A DNA stretch of 64,000 bases from a bacterium (GCA_025782575.1 JALGYY010000017.1:1-64000), one strand, 5' to 3'; shown: positions 26,446 to 35,837, numbered from the stretch's first letter. Notes: generated by a model not told the origin, from the sequence alone. Made by a program: numbers and translations.

Positions 26446-26920
26446 TGGTATCTCCCGTAGGACCGCTCAATTCACGAACCATGACGATAGCATCCTCCCC
26501 ATTCGCCCCATAATACCCTTTTCGAATGGCAACGCCTCGGAAATCTCGACTGTCATAGAGCCCGATCGCGGGAAGATTACTCTGCCTCACCTCGAGAGCG
26601 ACATAACGGCACCCTCTGATCCGTCCCTCTTCGAGCGTCTGATCGAGTAGGTAGGCGCCGAGCCCTTTTCCCTGAGCATCTTCCCGCACCGCCAGATTCG
26701 CAATGTGAAACTCCTGTCGCACCACCCAGGCGATGGCGTAGCAGACTACGTGGCCGTCCCGGCAACCGACAACGGACCAGGATGTCTCCGTGTCTTCGAC
26801 CTCGCGAACAAACACCGTTCGGGGCCAGGGCTCACTGAAGAGCTGCTTCTCGATCACGACGATCTCATCAAGGTCGTCGAATGTCATCGGCCGGAGCACG
26901 ATCGGATTACTGGGGTCCAT
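26432..26920 (-). CDS. rimI: Ribosomal-protein-alanine N-acetyltransferase (GNAT)
   Basis: This is a GNAT-family acetyltransferase. The acetyl-CoA binding motif is seen as IANLAVREDAQGKGLGAYLL, followed by LEVRQSNLPAIGLYDSRDF and GVAIRKGYYG, typical of RimI, which acetylates the N-terminus of ribosomal protein S18. Its place directly after tsaB is the common arrangement. The start at 26920 (MDPSNPIVL) is preferred; an ATG at 26950 would extend the overlap with tsaB to 44 nt. Confidence 0.9.
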   Translation of the reverse strand: MDPSNPIVLRPMTFDDLDEIVVIEKQLFSEPWPRTVFVREVEDTETSWSVVGCRDGHVVCYAIAWVVRQEFHIANLAVREDAQGKGLGAYLLDQTLEEGRIRGCRYVALEVRQSNLPAIGLYDSRDFRGVAIRKGYYGANGEDAIVMVRELSGPTGDTSGLV

Positions 26921-27596
26921 CACGTCCACCGGGGAGCTTGGCGTCGGCAAGACGCGCGTAGAGAGGTTCCAGATCGTCCAGCGAATCGGTTAGGCCGGAG
27001 AGAATTCGGTTTCGCCCGGTCAGCGCTATCTGCCCGGCACTCGGGAGACTTCGCGTTTCCTCGGCGAAACGAGCGCGGCTGCCGATGATCTCCTCGATCA
27101 ACGTTCGATATTTTGCGGATCCGCTTCCGACAAAGAGGACAGGATCTCCCTCCTCTCCGATCGAACGGAGATGATCGGCGGGAGAGCGCGTTTCGGCCGG
27201 TGCTACTTCCTGTCCCGACCGGAACGCGCCCCCGAATACCTCACCTCGTCCGACATCGATCCACGGGGATACGAGCCCCTCCCAGGGTTCTACGTTTCGG
27301 GCCAGAATCGGCAGGAGCCGAACTCCCACCAGGGGACACCCCCGGGCAAGCGACACACCCTTAGCAGCACCGAGTCCGATCCGCAGCCCGGTAAATGACC
27401 CGGGCCCGAGGGAAACAGCCACTCCATCGAGATCAGCCGGAGCAATTCCGGCACCGGAGAAGAGATCCTCAAGAATAGCCTGCAACTGTTCCGTCCGGCC
27501 TCCATCGAGGCGTTCAATCACGCCGAGAAGGCCACTCTCTCCTGCCAGGGCGGCCCCCGCCCATTTGGCCGAAGTTTCTATGCCGAGAACGATCAT
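26907..27596 (-). CDS. tsaB: tRNA t6A37 threonylcarbamoyladenosine complex subunit TsaB
   Basis: TsaB is the non-catalytic partner of TsaD in making t6A37 on ANN-decoding tRNAs. The 229-residue protein has the ASKHA-type start VLGIETSAKWAGAAL and the family motif VSLGPGSFTGLRIGLGAAKG. It overlaps tsaE (stop 27593) by 4 nt and rimI by 14 nt. tsaD and tsaC are not in the window. Confidence 0.94.
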   Translation of the reverse strand: MIVLGIETSAKWAGAALAGESGLLGVIERLDGGRTEQLQAILEDLFSGAGIAPADLDGVAVSLGPGSFTGLRIGLGAAKGVSLARGCPLVGVRLLPILARNVEPWEGLVSPWIDVGRGEVFGGAFRSGQEVAPAETRSPADHLRSIGEEGDPVLFVGSGSAKYRTLIEEIIGSRARFAEETRSLPSAGQIALTGRNRILSGLTDSLDDLEPLYARLADAKLPGGRDGPQ

Positions 27597-28078
27597 CTGC
27601 CGTTCTTTCCGTGTGGGGTACGAATGTCGAGAGAACTGCGGATGGCGGTCATCCGCGGATCGCTCCAGGTGATCGAAATGTCTCGACCATCCCGGCCTTC
27701 ACAGGAAATGATCTCTACACGAATCGTCTCGTCCGGCAACCGGCTGCCCATCAGCTCCCCCCATTCGATCAGCGCCACCGCTTCCTCCAACCGGTCGTCG
27801 ATGCCGAGGGTGGACCACTCATCCGGGCTCCCCAACCGATAGAGATCGATGTGGAACACCGGGACATCTCCATGGTATTCCCTGACAAGGACAAATGAGG
27901 GGCTCTTCACACGCTCCCTGCATCCGAGAGCCCGGCACACTCCCCGCGCGAAGACGGTTTTTCCCGAGCCGAGATCGCCGGTGAGGCAGAGGAGATCACC
28001 GGCTGTCAGGTGCCGGCCGACGCGGGCACCCACATCCGTTGTTTCTTCCGGGGAATTCGTGCGAACGAGGACCGTCAT
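27593..28078 (-). CDS. tsaE: tRNA t6A37 biosynthesis ATPase TsaE
   Basis: TsaE is the small P-loop ATPase that recycles the TsaBD complex. Walker A is TGDLGSGKT (about 33-41), followed by VKSPSFVLVREY, HIDLYRL and ALIEWGE, all family signatures. The 161-residue length is normal. It lies 9 nt after the porX-like gene and overlaps tsaB by 4 nt. Confidence 0.94.
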   Translation of the reverse strand: MTVLVRTNSPEETTDVGARVGRHLTAGDLLCLTGDLGSGKTVFARGVCRALGCRERVKSPSFVLVREYHGDVPVFHIDLYRLGSPDEWSTLGIDDRLEEAVALIEWGELMGSRLPDETIRVEIISCEGRDGRDISITWSDPRMTAIRSSLDIRTPHGKNGR

Positions 28079-28087
28079 GGAGGTCTG

Positions 28088-29653
28088 TCAACGTTTCGGT
28101 GTGAGGGTCACAAGCGGGAGAATCACTTCGTCCATCGAAATCCCGCCGTGCTGGAACGTATTTCGATACTGCCGCTCGTACTCGTGGAACTTCGTGGGAT
28201 AGACGAAATAGTAGTTCTCCCTCGCGAAAATGTAGTTCTTATTGAGCGACTCAGAGGGGAGACGATAGTCTTTCGGGTCTTTCACTTTGACTACCTGTTT
28301 CTCATCACAGTTCAGATTGCTTCCGAACTTGTAGCGAAGGTTGGTGGACGCCTCTCGATTACCGTAAACCGTGGTCGCTTTCTTGCAGAGCACGGATCCA
28401 TGATCAGTCGTGATAACGACCTTCGCCTTCTGTGTGGAGATCGCTCTCAGAATCTCGAACAGCGCCGAGTGCTTGAACCAGGATTCCATTACGGAGCGGA
28501 ACGCCGATTCGTCAGGGGCGAGTTCCAGAAGAATCTCTGATTCAGACCGGCCGTGAGCGAATATGTCGACGAAATTAAATACGAGGGCGACGAGCGGAAT
28601 CGAGTAAAGCGAAGATACCTGTCGTTTGATCTGGTCCCCCTCTTCAATATTGAAGATCTTGCGGTATTTGGGGGGGTGAGCCAGGTGCACTTTGCTTCGC
28701 CTGATCTGCTCCTCCATCAGTTGACGTTCAAATCGATTCTTGCTCCGTTCGTCGTTATCGAGTTCGGACCACCATTCGGAGTAGCGACCTGCAATCTCAT
28801 CGGGATAGAGCCCGGCGAATATCGCGTTCCGGGAATAGGGTGTAGCGGTGGGCAGGATGGAGTAATGAAAATCAGTCTTCATCTGAAAGTAAGGCTCGAG
28901 CAATGTCTCGAGCGCGAACCAGTGATCGAGCCGCATGCAGTCGATCACGATAAAGTAGACCTTCTCGCCGTTCTCGATCGCCGGAAAAACGCGCTCCTTG
29001 AAAATGCCGGGAGAGAGAAGCGGCCCTGGTGAACCGTGCACCCAATCCTGATAGTTCTTGGAGTAATAGCGGCCGAACTCGGCATTCATCTCCCGCCGGA
29101 TGTCTTCGTGAGTCTGCTTCAGCCCGAGATCGCGAAACCGGTCGAGTTCGAGGTCCCACTTGCAGAGGCTTTTGAAAATTCCCGTCCAGTCGTTCCAATC
29201 CGCTGTCGGTGCGGTGGCACGAATCCGGTTATAGTCGGCAAGATAGTCCTGGGTAACCTGATTCTGCTCGATCCGGTCTTTTTCAAGGACTCGCCGAAGG
29301 GCCGAAAGGATCTGGACCGGATTCACGGGCTTCAGCAGGTAGTCATTGATTCGTTTCCGGATCGCCGTGTCTACAAGGTCCTCTTCTTCGCTCTTGGTGA
29401 TCATGATGACCGGCATGTTGCCGTCCAGCTCTTTGATCCCTTCGAGCGTCGAAAGCCCGTCGCGGCCGGGCATCATCTCATCGAGGAGAACCGCATCGAA
29501 CGACTCTTCGCCTACAAGTCGAACCGCTTCGTCTCCCGAAGTAACCGTAACCACATCATAGCCTCTCTCCTCGAGAAACATGACATGCGGTTTCAGGAGC
29601 CTCACTTCATCATCGGCCCAGAGTATTCGTTTCCTACGGTCCACTTTATTCAC
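28088..29653 (-). CDS. porX: PorX-like response regulator with PglZ phosphatase domain
   Basis: The 521-residue protein has an N-terminal receiver domain: acidic pocket WADDE, phosphoacceptor Asp58 in DAVLLDEMMPG, and the conserved Lys in YLLKPVNP. The C-terminal half is a PglZ/alkaline-phosphatase-like domain with metal-ligand motifs VIDCMRLDHW, NFVDIFAHG and ITTDHGSV. This is the layout of PorX, which in Bacteroidota controls the type IX secretion system and has nucleotide phosphodiesterase activity. A GTG start at 29653 follows GGGGAGAGA. The histidine kinase gene ends 22 nt upstream. No T9SS structural gene is visible, so the output may be different here. Confidence 0.88.
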   Translation of the reverse strand: MNKVDRRKRILWADDEVRLLKPHVMFLEERGYDVVTVTSGDEAVRLVGEESFDAVLLDEMMPGRDGLSTLEGIKELDGNMPVIMITKSEEEDLVDTAIRKRINDYLLKPVNPVQILSALRRVLEKDRIEQNQVTQDYLADYNRIRATAPTADWNDWTGIFKSLCKWDLELDRFRDLGLKQTHEDIRREMNAEFGRYYSKNYQDWVHGSPGPLLSPGIFKERVFPAIENGEKVYFIVIDCMRLDHWFALETLLEPYFQMKTDFHYSILPTATPYSRNAIFAGLYPDEIAGRYSEWWSELDNDERSKNRFERQLMEEQIRRSKVHLAHPPKYRKIFNIEEGDQIKRQVSSLYSIPLVALVFNFVDIFAHGRSESEILLELAPDESAFRSVMESWFKHSALFEILRAISTQKAKVVITTDHGSVLCKKATTVYGNREASTNLRYKFGSNLNCDEKQVVKVKDPKDYRLPSESLNKNYIFARENYYFVYPTKFHEYERQYRNTFQHGGISMDEVILPLVTLTPKR

Positions 29654-29675
29654 TCTCTCCCCGCGTTCGTGAATC

Positions 29676-30995
29676 TCAGGCAGGTAGGGTAATGGAGAAC
29701 ATCGTGCCGGCCCCGATCTGGCTTCGCTCGATCGCGATCTTGCCGCCGTGATAATCCTCGATGATCCGGCGGGAAAGCGCGAGCCCGAGCCCCCACCCCC
29801 TCCTTTTGGTACTGAATCCGGGATGAAACGCGCGGCTCTGCTCCGAGGGGGACATGCCCCGGCCATCATCAGAAAACGTGATCTTCACCGTGCCACTCAT
29901 GCGGTTATACCCGGTCTTGATCGTGATGGTTCCTCCTCGGTCGGCCATGGCATCGATGGAATTCCGAAACAGATTTTCAACTACCCATTCGAGAAGCTCA
30001 CTATTCACGTTACATGGAGGAACTTCTTCGAATTCTTCGACCAATTGGATATCCCGGCCTATCCGATCGAATCTCTTCCTGAGATAACTGAGCGCGTCCT
30101 TCAAGATCGGATTGACCTCAAGCATCTTGAGTGTAGGGAGGGATCCGATATTGGAGAATCGATAGGCGATCTTGTTCAATCTTGTCAGGTCTTCTTCCAT
30201 CTCACTCACCACCTCACCAAGCTGATTGGTGTCGAGCGAAATCTGTCCCTTACCGACATCGCCTGCACGGCTCCGCAGGAGGTGGAGCCACCCGAGGAGC
30301 GAGGAGATGGGGGTTCCGAGCTGGTGGGCAGTCTCTTTGGCCATCCCGATCCAGATCGAACGCTGCTCTCCTTCCTTGAGCCCTCGATAACCTAAGTACC
30401 CCAGAATCAGGAAGATTCCGAGAACCGCCACCTGAATCACGGGAAGAAACCGGAGCTGCGCCGCAATCCGGGAATCACCGTAATGAACATGCCCGATGAT
30501 CGTTCCACCTCGTGGATCGTAGAATGGGATCGGCGGCTGATCTTCGTCCATTCGAGCCGCAATTCGGAGCAGTTCCCTCATCGCTCCGGGCGGCGGGTTT
30601 TCGGGGTCGGTGTAAACGAAATCCTCGTAGGAAACATCCCCGATACGTAAAGATACTTTGTTCAGCTCTTCGGGGATACCGTGCCATGTCCAGGGGACAC
30701 CCCTGTGATCGGTAACGATAACGGGGAAGGGAATATCCTCGACCACTTCACTGAAGATTCCCGAGATAGCCTGATTGCGTGATGCCGGGACGATCGTACC
30801 GGCACAGAATTGCGCGAAAATCCGACTGAGCACTTCCGATTCTTTTTCCAGCCGGTCGATGACGTGTTGGGTATAGAAAAACAAGGTGAGAATGAGAAAC
30901 CCGCTTCCCAGAAACACGTAGGCCCGGAGAATGGCGGATGACACCTGGCCTCTCTCTGACTGTCCCCCCGAACGATGTCTTGTTATCCGATCCAT
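29676..30995 (-). CDS. Membrane sensor histidine kinase (PorY-like)
   Basis: The protein is 439 residues. Two membrane helices (about 23-42 and 184-203) enclose an extracytoplasmic sensor of about 140 residues without a recognised fold. The H box is MAKETAHQLGTPISSLLGW (His224), a form typical of FCB-group kinases. The N box is ENLFRNSIDAM, and the G boxes are FSDDGRGM and GWGLGLALSRRI. It is immediately upstream of the PorX-like regulator, so the two form a natural pair. It overlaps the end of serS by 13 nt. Confidence 0.9.
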   Translation of the reverse strand: MDRITRHRSGGQSERGQVSSAILRAYVFLGSGFLILTLFFYTQHVIDRLEKESEVLSRIFAQFCAGTIVPASRNQAISGIFSEVVEDIPFPVIVTDHRGVPWTWHGIPEELNKVSLRIGDVSYEDFVYTDPENPPPGAMRELLRIAARMDEDQPPIPFYDPRGGTIIGHVHYGDSRIAAQLRFLPVIQVAVLGIFLILGYLGYRGLKEGEQRSIWIGMAKETAHQLGTPISSLLGWLHLLRSRAGDVGKGQISLDTNQLGEVVSEMEEDLTRLNKIAYRFSNIGSLPTLKMLEVNPILKDALSYLRKRFDRIGRDIQLVEEFEEVPPCNVNSELLEWVVENLFRNSIDAMADRGGTITIKTGYNRMSGTVKITFSDDGRGMSPSEQSRAFHPGFSTKRRGWGLGLALSRRIIEDYHGGKIAIERSQIGAGTMFSITLPA

Positions 30996-32251
30996 TCCTG
31001 CCCGTCCATGTAAGGGCGAAGCGCTTCCGGGATCGCAATGCGACCTTCCTCGGTCTGGTAGTTCTCGAGGAGAGCGATCGTGAGCCTTGGAAGGGCGAGG
31101 CCCGAACCGTTCAGCGTATGTACGAAGCGGTTCTGTTTCCGGTCCTCCGGTTTGTAACGAATCTTCATCCGTCTTGCCTGGAAGTCGAGAAAGTTGGAAC
31201 AGGAAGAGACTTCGAGCCAGCGATCCTGTCCCGGCGCCCAGACCTCGAGATCATATGTCTTCGCAGCGGCAAAAGAGAGATCACCTGTGGCCAGAGTAAG
31301 AAGACGATAGGGGAGATCCAGTCGCTTGAGAACCTCTTCGGCGTGCGAAACGAGTTTCTCGAGCGCCTCCCACGATTCATCCGCCCTTTCGAACCGGACA
31401 AGCTCCACCTTATCGAACTGATGGAGCCGGTTCAGGCCTCTCGTATCTTTTCCGGCGGCGCCCGCTTCACGGCGAAAACAGGGAGTGTAACCGACGTAGC
31501 GCATTGGCAGATCGCTATCGGCAAAGATCTCATCCGCGTGAGCGTTGGTAATCGGCACCTCCCCTGTGGGGATCAGGAAGAGCTCGTCCCTCTCACAATA
31601 GTACATGTCGGATTCCAGCTTGGGAAGCTGTCCTGTTCCGAACATGCTGTTCCGGGAGACAACGAACGGCGTGTAGATCTCGTCGTAACCGTGTTCTTTC
31701 GTATGAAGCTCGATCATGAACCGGATGAGCGCACGCTGAAGCCGGGCACCGTCACGCAGAAACAGCGGAAATCCCGCACCGGAGATCTTCGTTCCCCGTG
31801 CGAAATCGATGATGCCCAGACTTTCTCCGAGATCCCAGTGAGCTTTCGCTTTAAATGAAAGTGTGCGTGGCTCACCCCAGGTACGGACGAGCTCATTGTT
31901 CGACTCGTCTCCGATCGGCACGGATTCATGGGGAACGTTCGGAATTCGAATGGCGATATCGTGGAGTTGGTCTTCGGTCTCCCGGAGCTTTGCATCGATC
32001 TCCTGGATCTCCCCCGATACCGTTTTCATCTCGGCAATCTTGTCGTCAGCGTCTTTCTTCTCGCGCTTCAGCAGGCCGATCTCTTCACTGACACGGTTTC
32101 GAGTCTCTTTTCTCTGCTCTCCCTGCTGGAGGAGTTCCCGGCGCTCACCGTCAAGTACCAACCACCTGTCGATGTCCGCCTTGTCGTTTTTGGCCTGAAT
32201 CGCCTCCCGTACTGCTCCGTGGTGCTCACGGATAAAAGCGGGATCGAGCAT
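30983..32251 (-). CDS. serS: Serine--tRNA ligase
   Basis: SerRS charges tRNA-Ser and, in selenocysteine-using bacteria, also charges tRNA-Sec with serine as the first step of Sec synthesis. The 422-residue protein has the N-terminal coiled coil (about 30-100, rich in Lys, Glu and Arg), motif 2 at CFRREAGAAGKDTRGLNRLHQ, and motif 3 at GSGLALPRLTIALLEN. Length and motifs are normal. It lies between hemL and the histidine kinase gene. Confidence 0.97.
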   Translation of the reverse strand: MLDPAFIREHHGAVREAIQAKNDKADIDRWLVLDGERRELLQQGEQRKETRNRVSEEIGLLKREKKDADDKIAEMKTVSGEIQEIDAKLRETEDQLHDIAIRIPNVPHESVPIGDESNNELVRTWGEPRTLSFKAKAHWDLGESLGIIDFARGTKISGAGFPLFLRDGARLQRALIRFMIELHTKEHGYDEIYTPFVVSRNSMFGTGQLPKLESDMYYCERDELFLIPTGEVPITNAHADEIFADSDLPMRYVGYTPCFRREAGAAGKDTRGLNRLHQFDKVELVRFERADESWEALEKLVSHAEEVLKRLDLPYRLLTLATGDLSFAAAKTYDLEVWAPGQDRWLEVSSCSNFLDFQARRMKIRYKPEDRKQNRFVHTLNGSGLALPRLTIALLENYQTEEGRIAIPEALRPYMDGQEWIG

Positions 32252-32266
32252 TCCTCATCCTCCCGA

Positions 32267-33565
32267 TCACTGTCCGGTAGACGCGATCCGTCCAAAGACC
32301 CGCTCCGCTTTCCGGAGTGTTCGATCGATCGTTTCCTGGTCATGTGCCGTGGAGAGGAAGTACGCCTCGTACTGGGATGGCGGCAGGTAGACTCCCTCGT
32401 TCAGCATGGCACGATGATAACGCGAGAAGAGGATTTGATCCGCTCCTTTTGCGCCTTCGTAGTCGACCACTTCTTCTTCGCTGAAGAAGAAGGACATCAT
32501 CGTCCCCTCAGCCTGGTAGCGAGCCGGAAGGCCGGCATCTACCGCCCGTTTCTGCAGACCCTCGCCGAGAAGGCGCCCCAGCCTCTCGAGACGCTCATAA
32601 GGCGGGTCGGCCGCAAGAGCACTCACGGTGGCGATTCCCGCCGCGACGGCCAGCGGATTCCCCGAGAGCGTGCCTGCCTGATAGACGCCACCCAGGGGAG
32701 CCAGGTGTTCCATGATCTCCCGGCGCCCACCATAGGCACCGAGCGGGAGCCCGCCGCCGATGATTTTCCCGAGGGCGGTCAGGTCGGGAGTGATACCGAA
32801 TCGATCCTGTGCTCCGCCGAGACCGAGACGGAAACCGCTGATCACCTCGTCAAACAGAAGCAGTATCCCGCGCGAAGCGGTCTCTTTACGAATCATCTCC
32901 AGAAACCCGGGCCTCGGGGGAACGACGCCCATGTTTCCGGGCACCGGTTCGGCGATCACGACGGCAATCTCGTCCCCTCGAGCATTGAGTAGATCGACGA
33001 ATGACTGCTCGTCATTAAATGGAGTGGACCAGGTTTTTTCGATCATTCGATCGGGCACACCGACACTCCCTGCAATAGAAAGAGTCGCCGGGCCGGAACC
33101 GGCTTCCACGAGGAGGGAGTCCGCATGACCATGATAACAGCCGTCGAATTTGACGATCCCTTCCCGTCCCGTGAAACCGCGGGCGAGCCGGAGTGCGCTC
33201 ATCGTCGCCTCGGTCCCTGAAGAAACGAGTCGAACCGATTCCATGGAAGGGACATGGTGGACCAGAAGTTCACCGAGATCGGTTTCGGCGACAGTCGGTG
33301 CCCCGAACGTCGTCCCTCTTTCAAGTACGGCGCGGGCGGCATCGATCACACCTTTGTGCCGGTGACCGAGGATGAGCGGCCCCCATGACATGACATAGTC
33401 GATGTACTCGTTGCCGTCGATATCACGCACCAGGCAACCACTACCCGAATCAATGAACGGGGGATCCCCTTCCACCGCGTTGTAGCTCCGTACCGGGCTG
33501 TTCACACCCCCGGGGAGCACCTTCTGGGCTCGCTTCCACTCTTCTAGAGACTGGGTCCGATTCAA
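32267..33565 (-). CDS. hemL: Glutamate-1-semialdehyde 2,1-aminomutase
   Basis: HemL is the PLP enzyme that makes 5-aminolevulinate in the C5 haem pathway. Visible motifs are GGVNSPVRSY at the N-terminus, YVMSWGPLILGH, SSGTEATMSALRLARGFTGR, and the PLP lysine in TALGKIIGGGLPLGAYGG. Length (432) is normal. It starts the long minus-strand run that continues into serS. Haem supply is relevant to the multihaem protein at 20448-21875. Confidence 0.96.
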   Translation of the reverse strand: MNRTQSLEEWKRAQKVLPGGVNSPVRSYNAVEGDPPFIDSGSGCLVRDIDGNEYIDYVMSWGPLILGHRHKGVIDAARAVLERGTTFGAPTVAETDLGELLVHHVPSMESVRLVSSGTEATMSALRLARGFTGREGIVKFDGCYHGHADSLLVEAGSGPATLSIAGSVGVPDRMIEKTWSTPFNDEQSFVDLLNARGDEIAVVIAEPVPGNMGVVPPRPGFLEMIRKETASRGILLLFDEVISGFRLGLGGAQDRFGITPDLTALGKIIGGGLPLGAYGGRREIMEHLAPLGGVYQAGTLSGNPLAVAAGIATVSALAADPPYERLERLGRLLGEGLQKRAVDAGLPARYQAEGTMMSFFFSEEEVVDYEGAKGADQILFSRYHRAMLNEGVYLPPSQYEAYFLSTAHDQETIDRTLRKAERVFGRIASTGQ

Positions 33566-33614
33566 TCGTCCATTCCTTTCCTAACCCGTTTCCGGCGAAA
33601 TTCCGGCTATTGCG

Positions 33615-33639
33615 AAAAACCCTGCGCCGCAGCGCAGGG
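33615..33639 (-). terminator. Intrinsic terminator after the WecA-like gene
   Basis: On the minus strand, arms CCCTGCGC (33639-33632) and GCGCAGGG (33627-33620) form an 8-bp stem with a 4-nt loop and are followed at once by five T (33619-33615). It would end transcription from the WecA-like gene before hemL. Confidence 0.85.
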
Positions 33640-33697
33640 CGAGAAGATTGCTGAAACACCGGGCACGCGGCCAAACTACCATACCGGCCAGGAGACG

Positions 33698-34717
33698 TCA
33701 ATCTCGGGCAGCACCCTGGATCGGTACGCGGGAGAGTACGGCACCCAGCGTCAGAAGAAGGCCGGCCGTGACGATGAAGGCCACCCAATAAGCGGAGACC
33801 TCTTCGGTGAAATGGAGGCCTACCGCGACGAGCGCGAGCACCAGGCAGACTGCATAGACCACGCCGGCGGTACCCCTGACGTTCTCTAGCAGCGTACCGA
33901 GTCGGTGGGAAGTGTGATCCTTGCCGGGAGTTGCTACATGTGTCCCCCGGGCGATTCGAGTCAACACGACGAAACTGACGTCAAAAATGGGATACCCCAA
34001 TATCAGGACCGGGATGATCAGCGAAACGTAGGAATCCTGGTGCCAGGTGGACATCAGTCCGAGCGTTGCCAGGACGTAGCCATAGAGAAGCGAGCCTGCA
34101 TCACCCAGGAAGATCGACGCCGGATGGAAATTGAAGAGCAGAAAAGCGAGAGCCGAACCGGCCAGCCCGATGGCGATCACTGCGGGAAAGGCCTGCCCCT
34201 GAAGAACAAACAGTGTAAAGAAACCCATCGCAGCCAGGAATGTGACTCCCGTTGCAAGTCCGTCCATGTTGTCGAGGAAGTTCAGCGCGTTCATGAGCCC
34301 CACGACCCAGACCAGAGAAAGCACCAGGTCCAGAGGAGCGTTCGTAATCAGCCCGTTCGTATTTCCTGAGAAGAAAAGGAGTGCGCACGCGACTACCTGG
34401 CCGACCAGTTTGGGAACGGAGCCGAGGTTCAGTTTGTCGTCGATCAGACCGAGCATGAAGATCCAGATCGCCCCGAGCAGAAAGCCCACGAGCGGAAACG
34501 TCAGCTCCACGTCGATCAGACGGACGCCCACAAAAAAAGTGGCGAGAAAGCCCGCCATAATTGCAAGCCCCCCCAGAAGGGGCGTCGGCTTCTTATGAAC
34601 TTTGCGATTGCTGGGGACATCGAGAAATCCCCATCGAACCGCCGCTTGCCTGGCCAGCGGGGTTACCGAGACCACCAGGATAGCGGCCACCAAAAATAGC
34701 GCAAGATAAGGCATCAT
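33698..34717 (-). CDS. WecA/TagO-like polyprenyl-phosphate sugar-1-phosphate transferase
   Basis: The protein is 339 residues with about ten membrane helices. It belongs to the MraY/WecA family, with the Asp pair in LGLIDDKLNLG, NALNFLDNMDGLATG, FLGDAGSLLYGY and the loop HTSHRLGTLLE. Members transfer GlcNAc-1-phosphate (or a related sugar phosphate) from UDP-sugar to undecaprenyl phosphate, the first step of O-antigen, teichoic-acid or enterobacterial-antigen-type glycans. The absence of cell-division neighbours argues against MraY. It lies beside the sugar-nucleotide genes at 34.9-39.3 kb, which supports a surface-polysaccharide role. Confidence 0.88.
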   Translation of the reverse strand: MMPYLALFLVAAILVVSVTPLARQAAVRWGFLDVPSNRKVHKKPTPLLGGLAIMAGFLATFFVGVRLIDVELTFPLVGFLLGAIWIFMLGLIDDKLNLGSVPKLVGQVVACALLFFSGNTNGLITNAPLDLVLSLVWVVGLMNALNFLDNMDGLATGVTFLAAMGFFTLFVLQGQAFPAVIAIGLAGSALAFLLFNFHPASIFLGDAGSLLYGYVLATLGLMSTWHQDSYVSLIIPVLILGYPIFDVSFVVLTRIARGTHVATPGKDHTSHRLGTLLENVRGTAGVVYAVCLVLALVAVGLHFTEEVSAYWVAFIVTAGLLLTLGAVLSRVPIQGAARD

Positions 34718-34749
34718 TCCCTTCCCAAGTCACCGAGCGCGAACGCCCT

Positions 34750-34779
34750 ACTCTAGATAACGTCAGGGAAGAGTGTCAA
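34750..34779 (-). promoter_or_regulatory. Possible promoter of the WecA-like gene
   Basis: On the minus strand TTGACA (34779-34774) is followed after 18 nt by TAGAGT (34755-34750), about 33 nt before the start at 34717. The -35 is perfect and the -10 weak. Confidence 0.45.
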
Positions 34780-34849
34780 GGCCTTTCGAAGGGTGAAACC
34801 GATTGAAAATCAAGGAATTAGGATTGTCGAGCCCCAAAAGAACATGCTG

Positions 34850-34875
34850 AAAAGCGGCCGTTCCGCCCGGGAACG
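34850..34875 (-). terminator. Possible terminator after the epimerase gene
   Basis: Arms CGTTCC and GGAACG (34875-34870 and 34864-34859, minus strand) form a 6-bp stem with a 5-nt loop just after the epimerase stop. A short TTTT follows a few bases later. It is weak but well placed. Confidence 0.4.
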
Positions 34876-34877
34876 CG

Positions 34878-35837
34878 CTACTCCTCGAAATAGCGGATCA
34901 CACTGTCTACCAGTTCGTCGAGCCCCACACTCGCCTCGTAGCCGATCGTCTTCTGAATCAGCTGGAGATCGGGGACCCGCCGCCTCATATCCTCGAACCC
35001 GCTCTCGTAGGCCTTGTCGTACGGGATGAGTTCCAGTTTCGACTTGGAGCCGGTCCGCTTCTTGACGATCTTCGCAAGATCGAGAATGGTGATTTCATGG
35101 TCCGATCCGACATTGAATATTCCGCCGACCGCCTTCTCCGATTGCGCCAGCTTGTAGACCGCATCGACCACATCCAGAACCGAGGTGAAACACCTGGTCT
35201 GCTTTCCGTCTCCGTATACGGTCATCGGCTGATTCAGCAGTGCCTGGCGGACAAACCGTGGAAGCACCATTCCGTACTGTCCCGTCTGCCTCGGGCCGAC
35301 GGTGTTGAAGCACCGGACGATCGTGACCGGTAGTTTTTTCTCTCGCCAGTAAGCGAGCGCCAGAATCTCGTCGAGCGCCTTGGTGACTGCATAGCTCCAC
35401 CGATTGATAGTAGTCGGTCCAAGAAGACGGTCCTGATCTTCTTTGAACGGCAACGAATTCGACTTGCCATAGACTTCGGATGTGGAGAAGAGAATCACCT
35501 TCTGCTTCTTGATATTCGCCTGCTCCAGAACGATTTCGGTACCCCGGATATTGATCTTCAAAGACTTGAGGATGTTGTCCATCACATAGGCGACACCGAC
35601 AGCAGCAGCCAGGTGGTAAACAATGTCAGACTCCGCCACCAGATCGGCCATGACCCCTTCATTCAAGATCGTGTCGATCACATAGCGAAATCGGGGATTC
35701 CCTTCGAGATGAGCGATGTTGTCGAACGAACCCGTGGAGAGATCATCGATGATGGTGACCTCATCCCCCTCGCGGAGGAGCCTCTCCGCCAGATGGGAAC
35801 CTATGAAGCCGGCTCCTCCGGTTATCAGCGCTTTCAT
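34878..35837 (-). CDS. NAD-dependent sugar-nucleotide epimerase/dehydratase (extended SDR)
   Basis: The 319-residue protein has the Rossmann motif TGGAGFIGSH, the Asp that binds the adenosine ribose (IIDDLSTG), FSTSEVYGKS and the catalytic YxxxK in SYAVTKAL. It resembles UDP-glucose 4-epimerase/dTDP-glucose dehydratase-like enzymes of surface-sugar clusters; the substrate is not certain. Its ATG at 35837 overlaps the stop of the upstream aminotransferase by 4 nt (ATGA), so the two are translationally coupled and may act consecutively on one nucleotide sugar. Confidence 0.85.
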   Translation of the reverse strand: MKALITGGAGFIGSHLAERLLREGDEVTIIDDLSTGSFDNIAHLEGNPRFRYVIDTILNEGVMADLVAESDIVYHLAAAVGVAYVMDNILKSLKINIRGTEIVLEQANIKKQKVILFSTSEVYGKSNSLPFKEDQDRLLGPTTINRWSYAVTKALDEILALAYWREKKLPVTIVRCFNTVGPRQTGQYGMVLPRFVRQALLNQPMTVYGDGKQTRCFTSVLDVVDAVYKLAQSEKAVGGIFNVGSDHEITILDLAKIVKKRTGSKSKLELIPYDKAYESGFEDMRRRVPDLQLIQKTIGYEASVGLDELVDSVIRYFEE

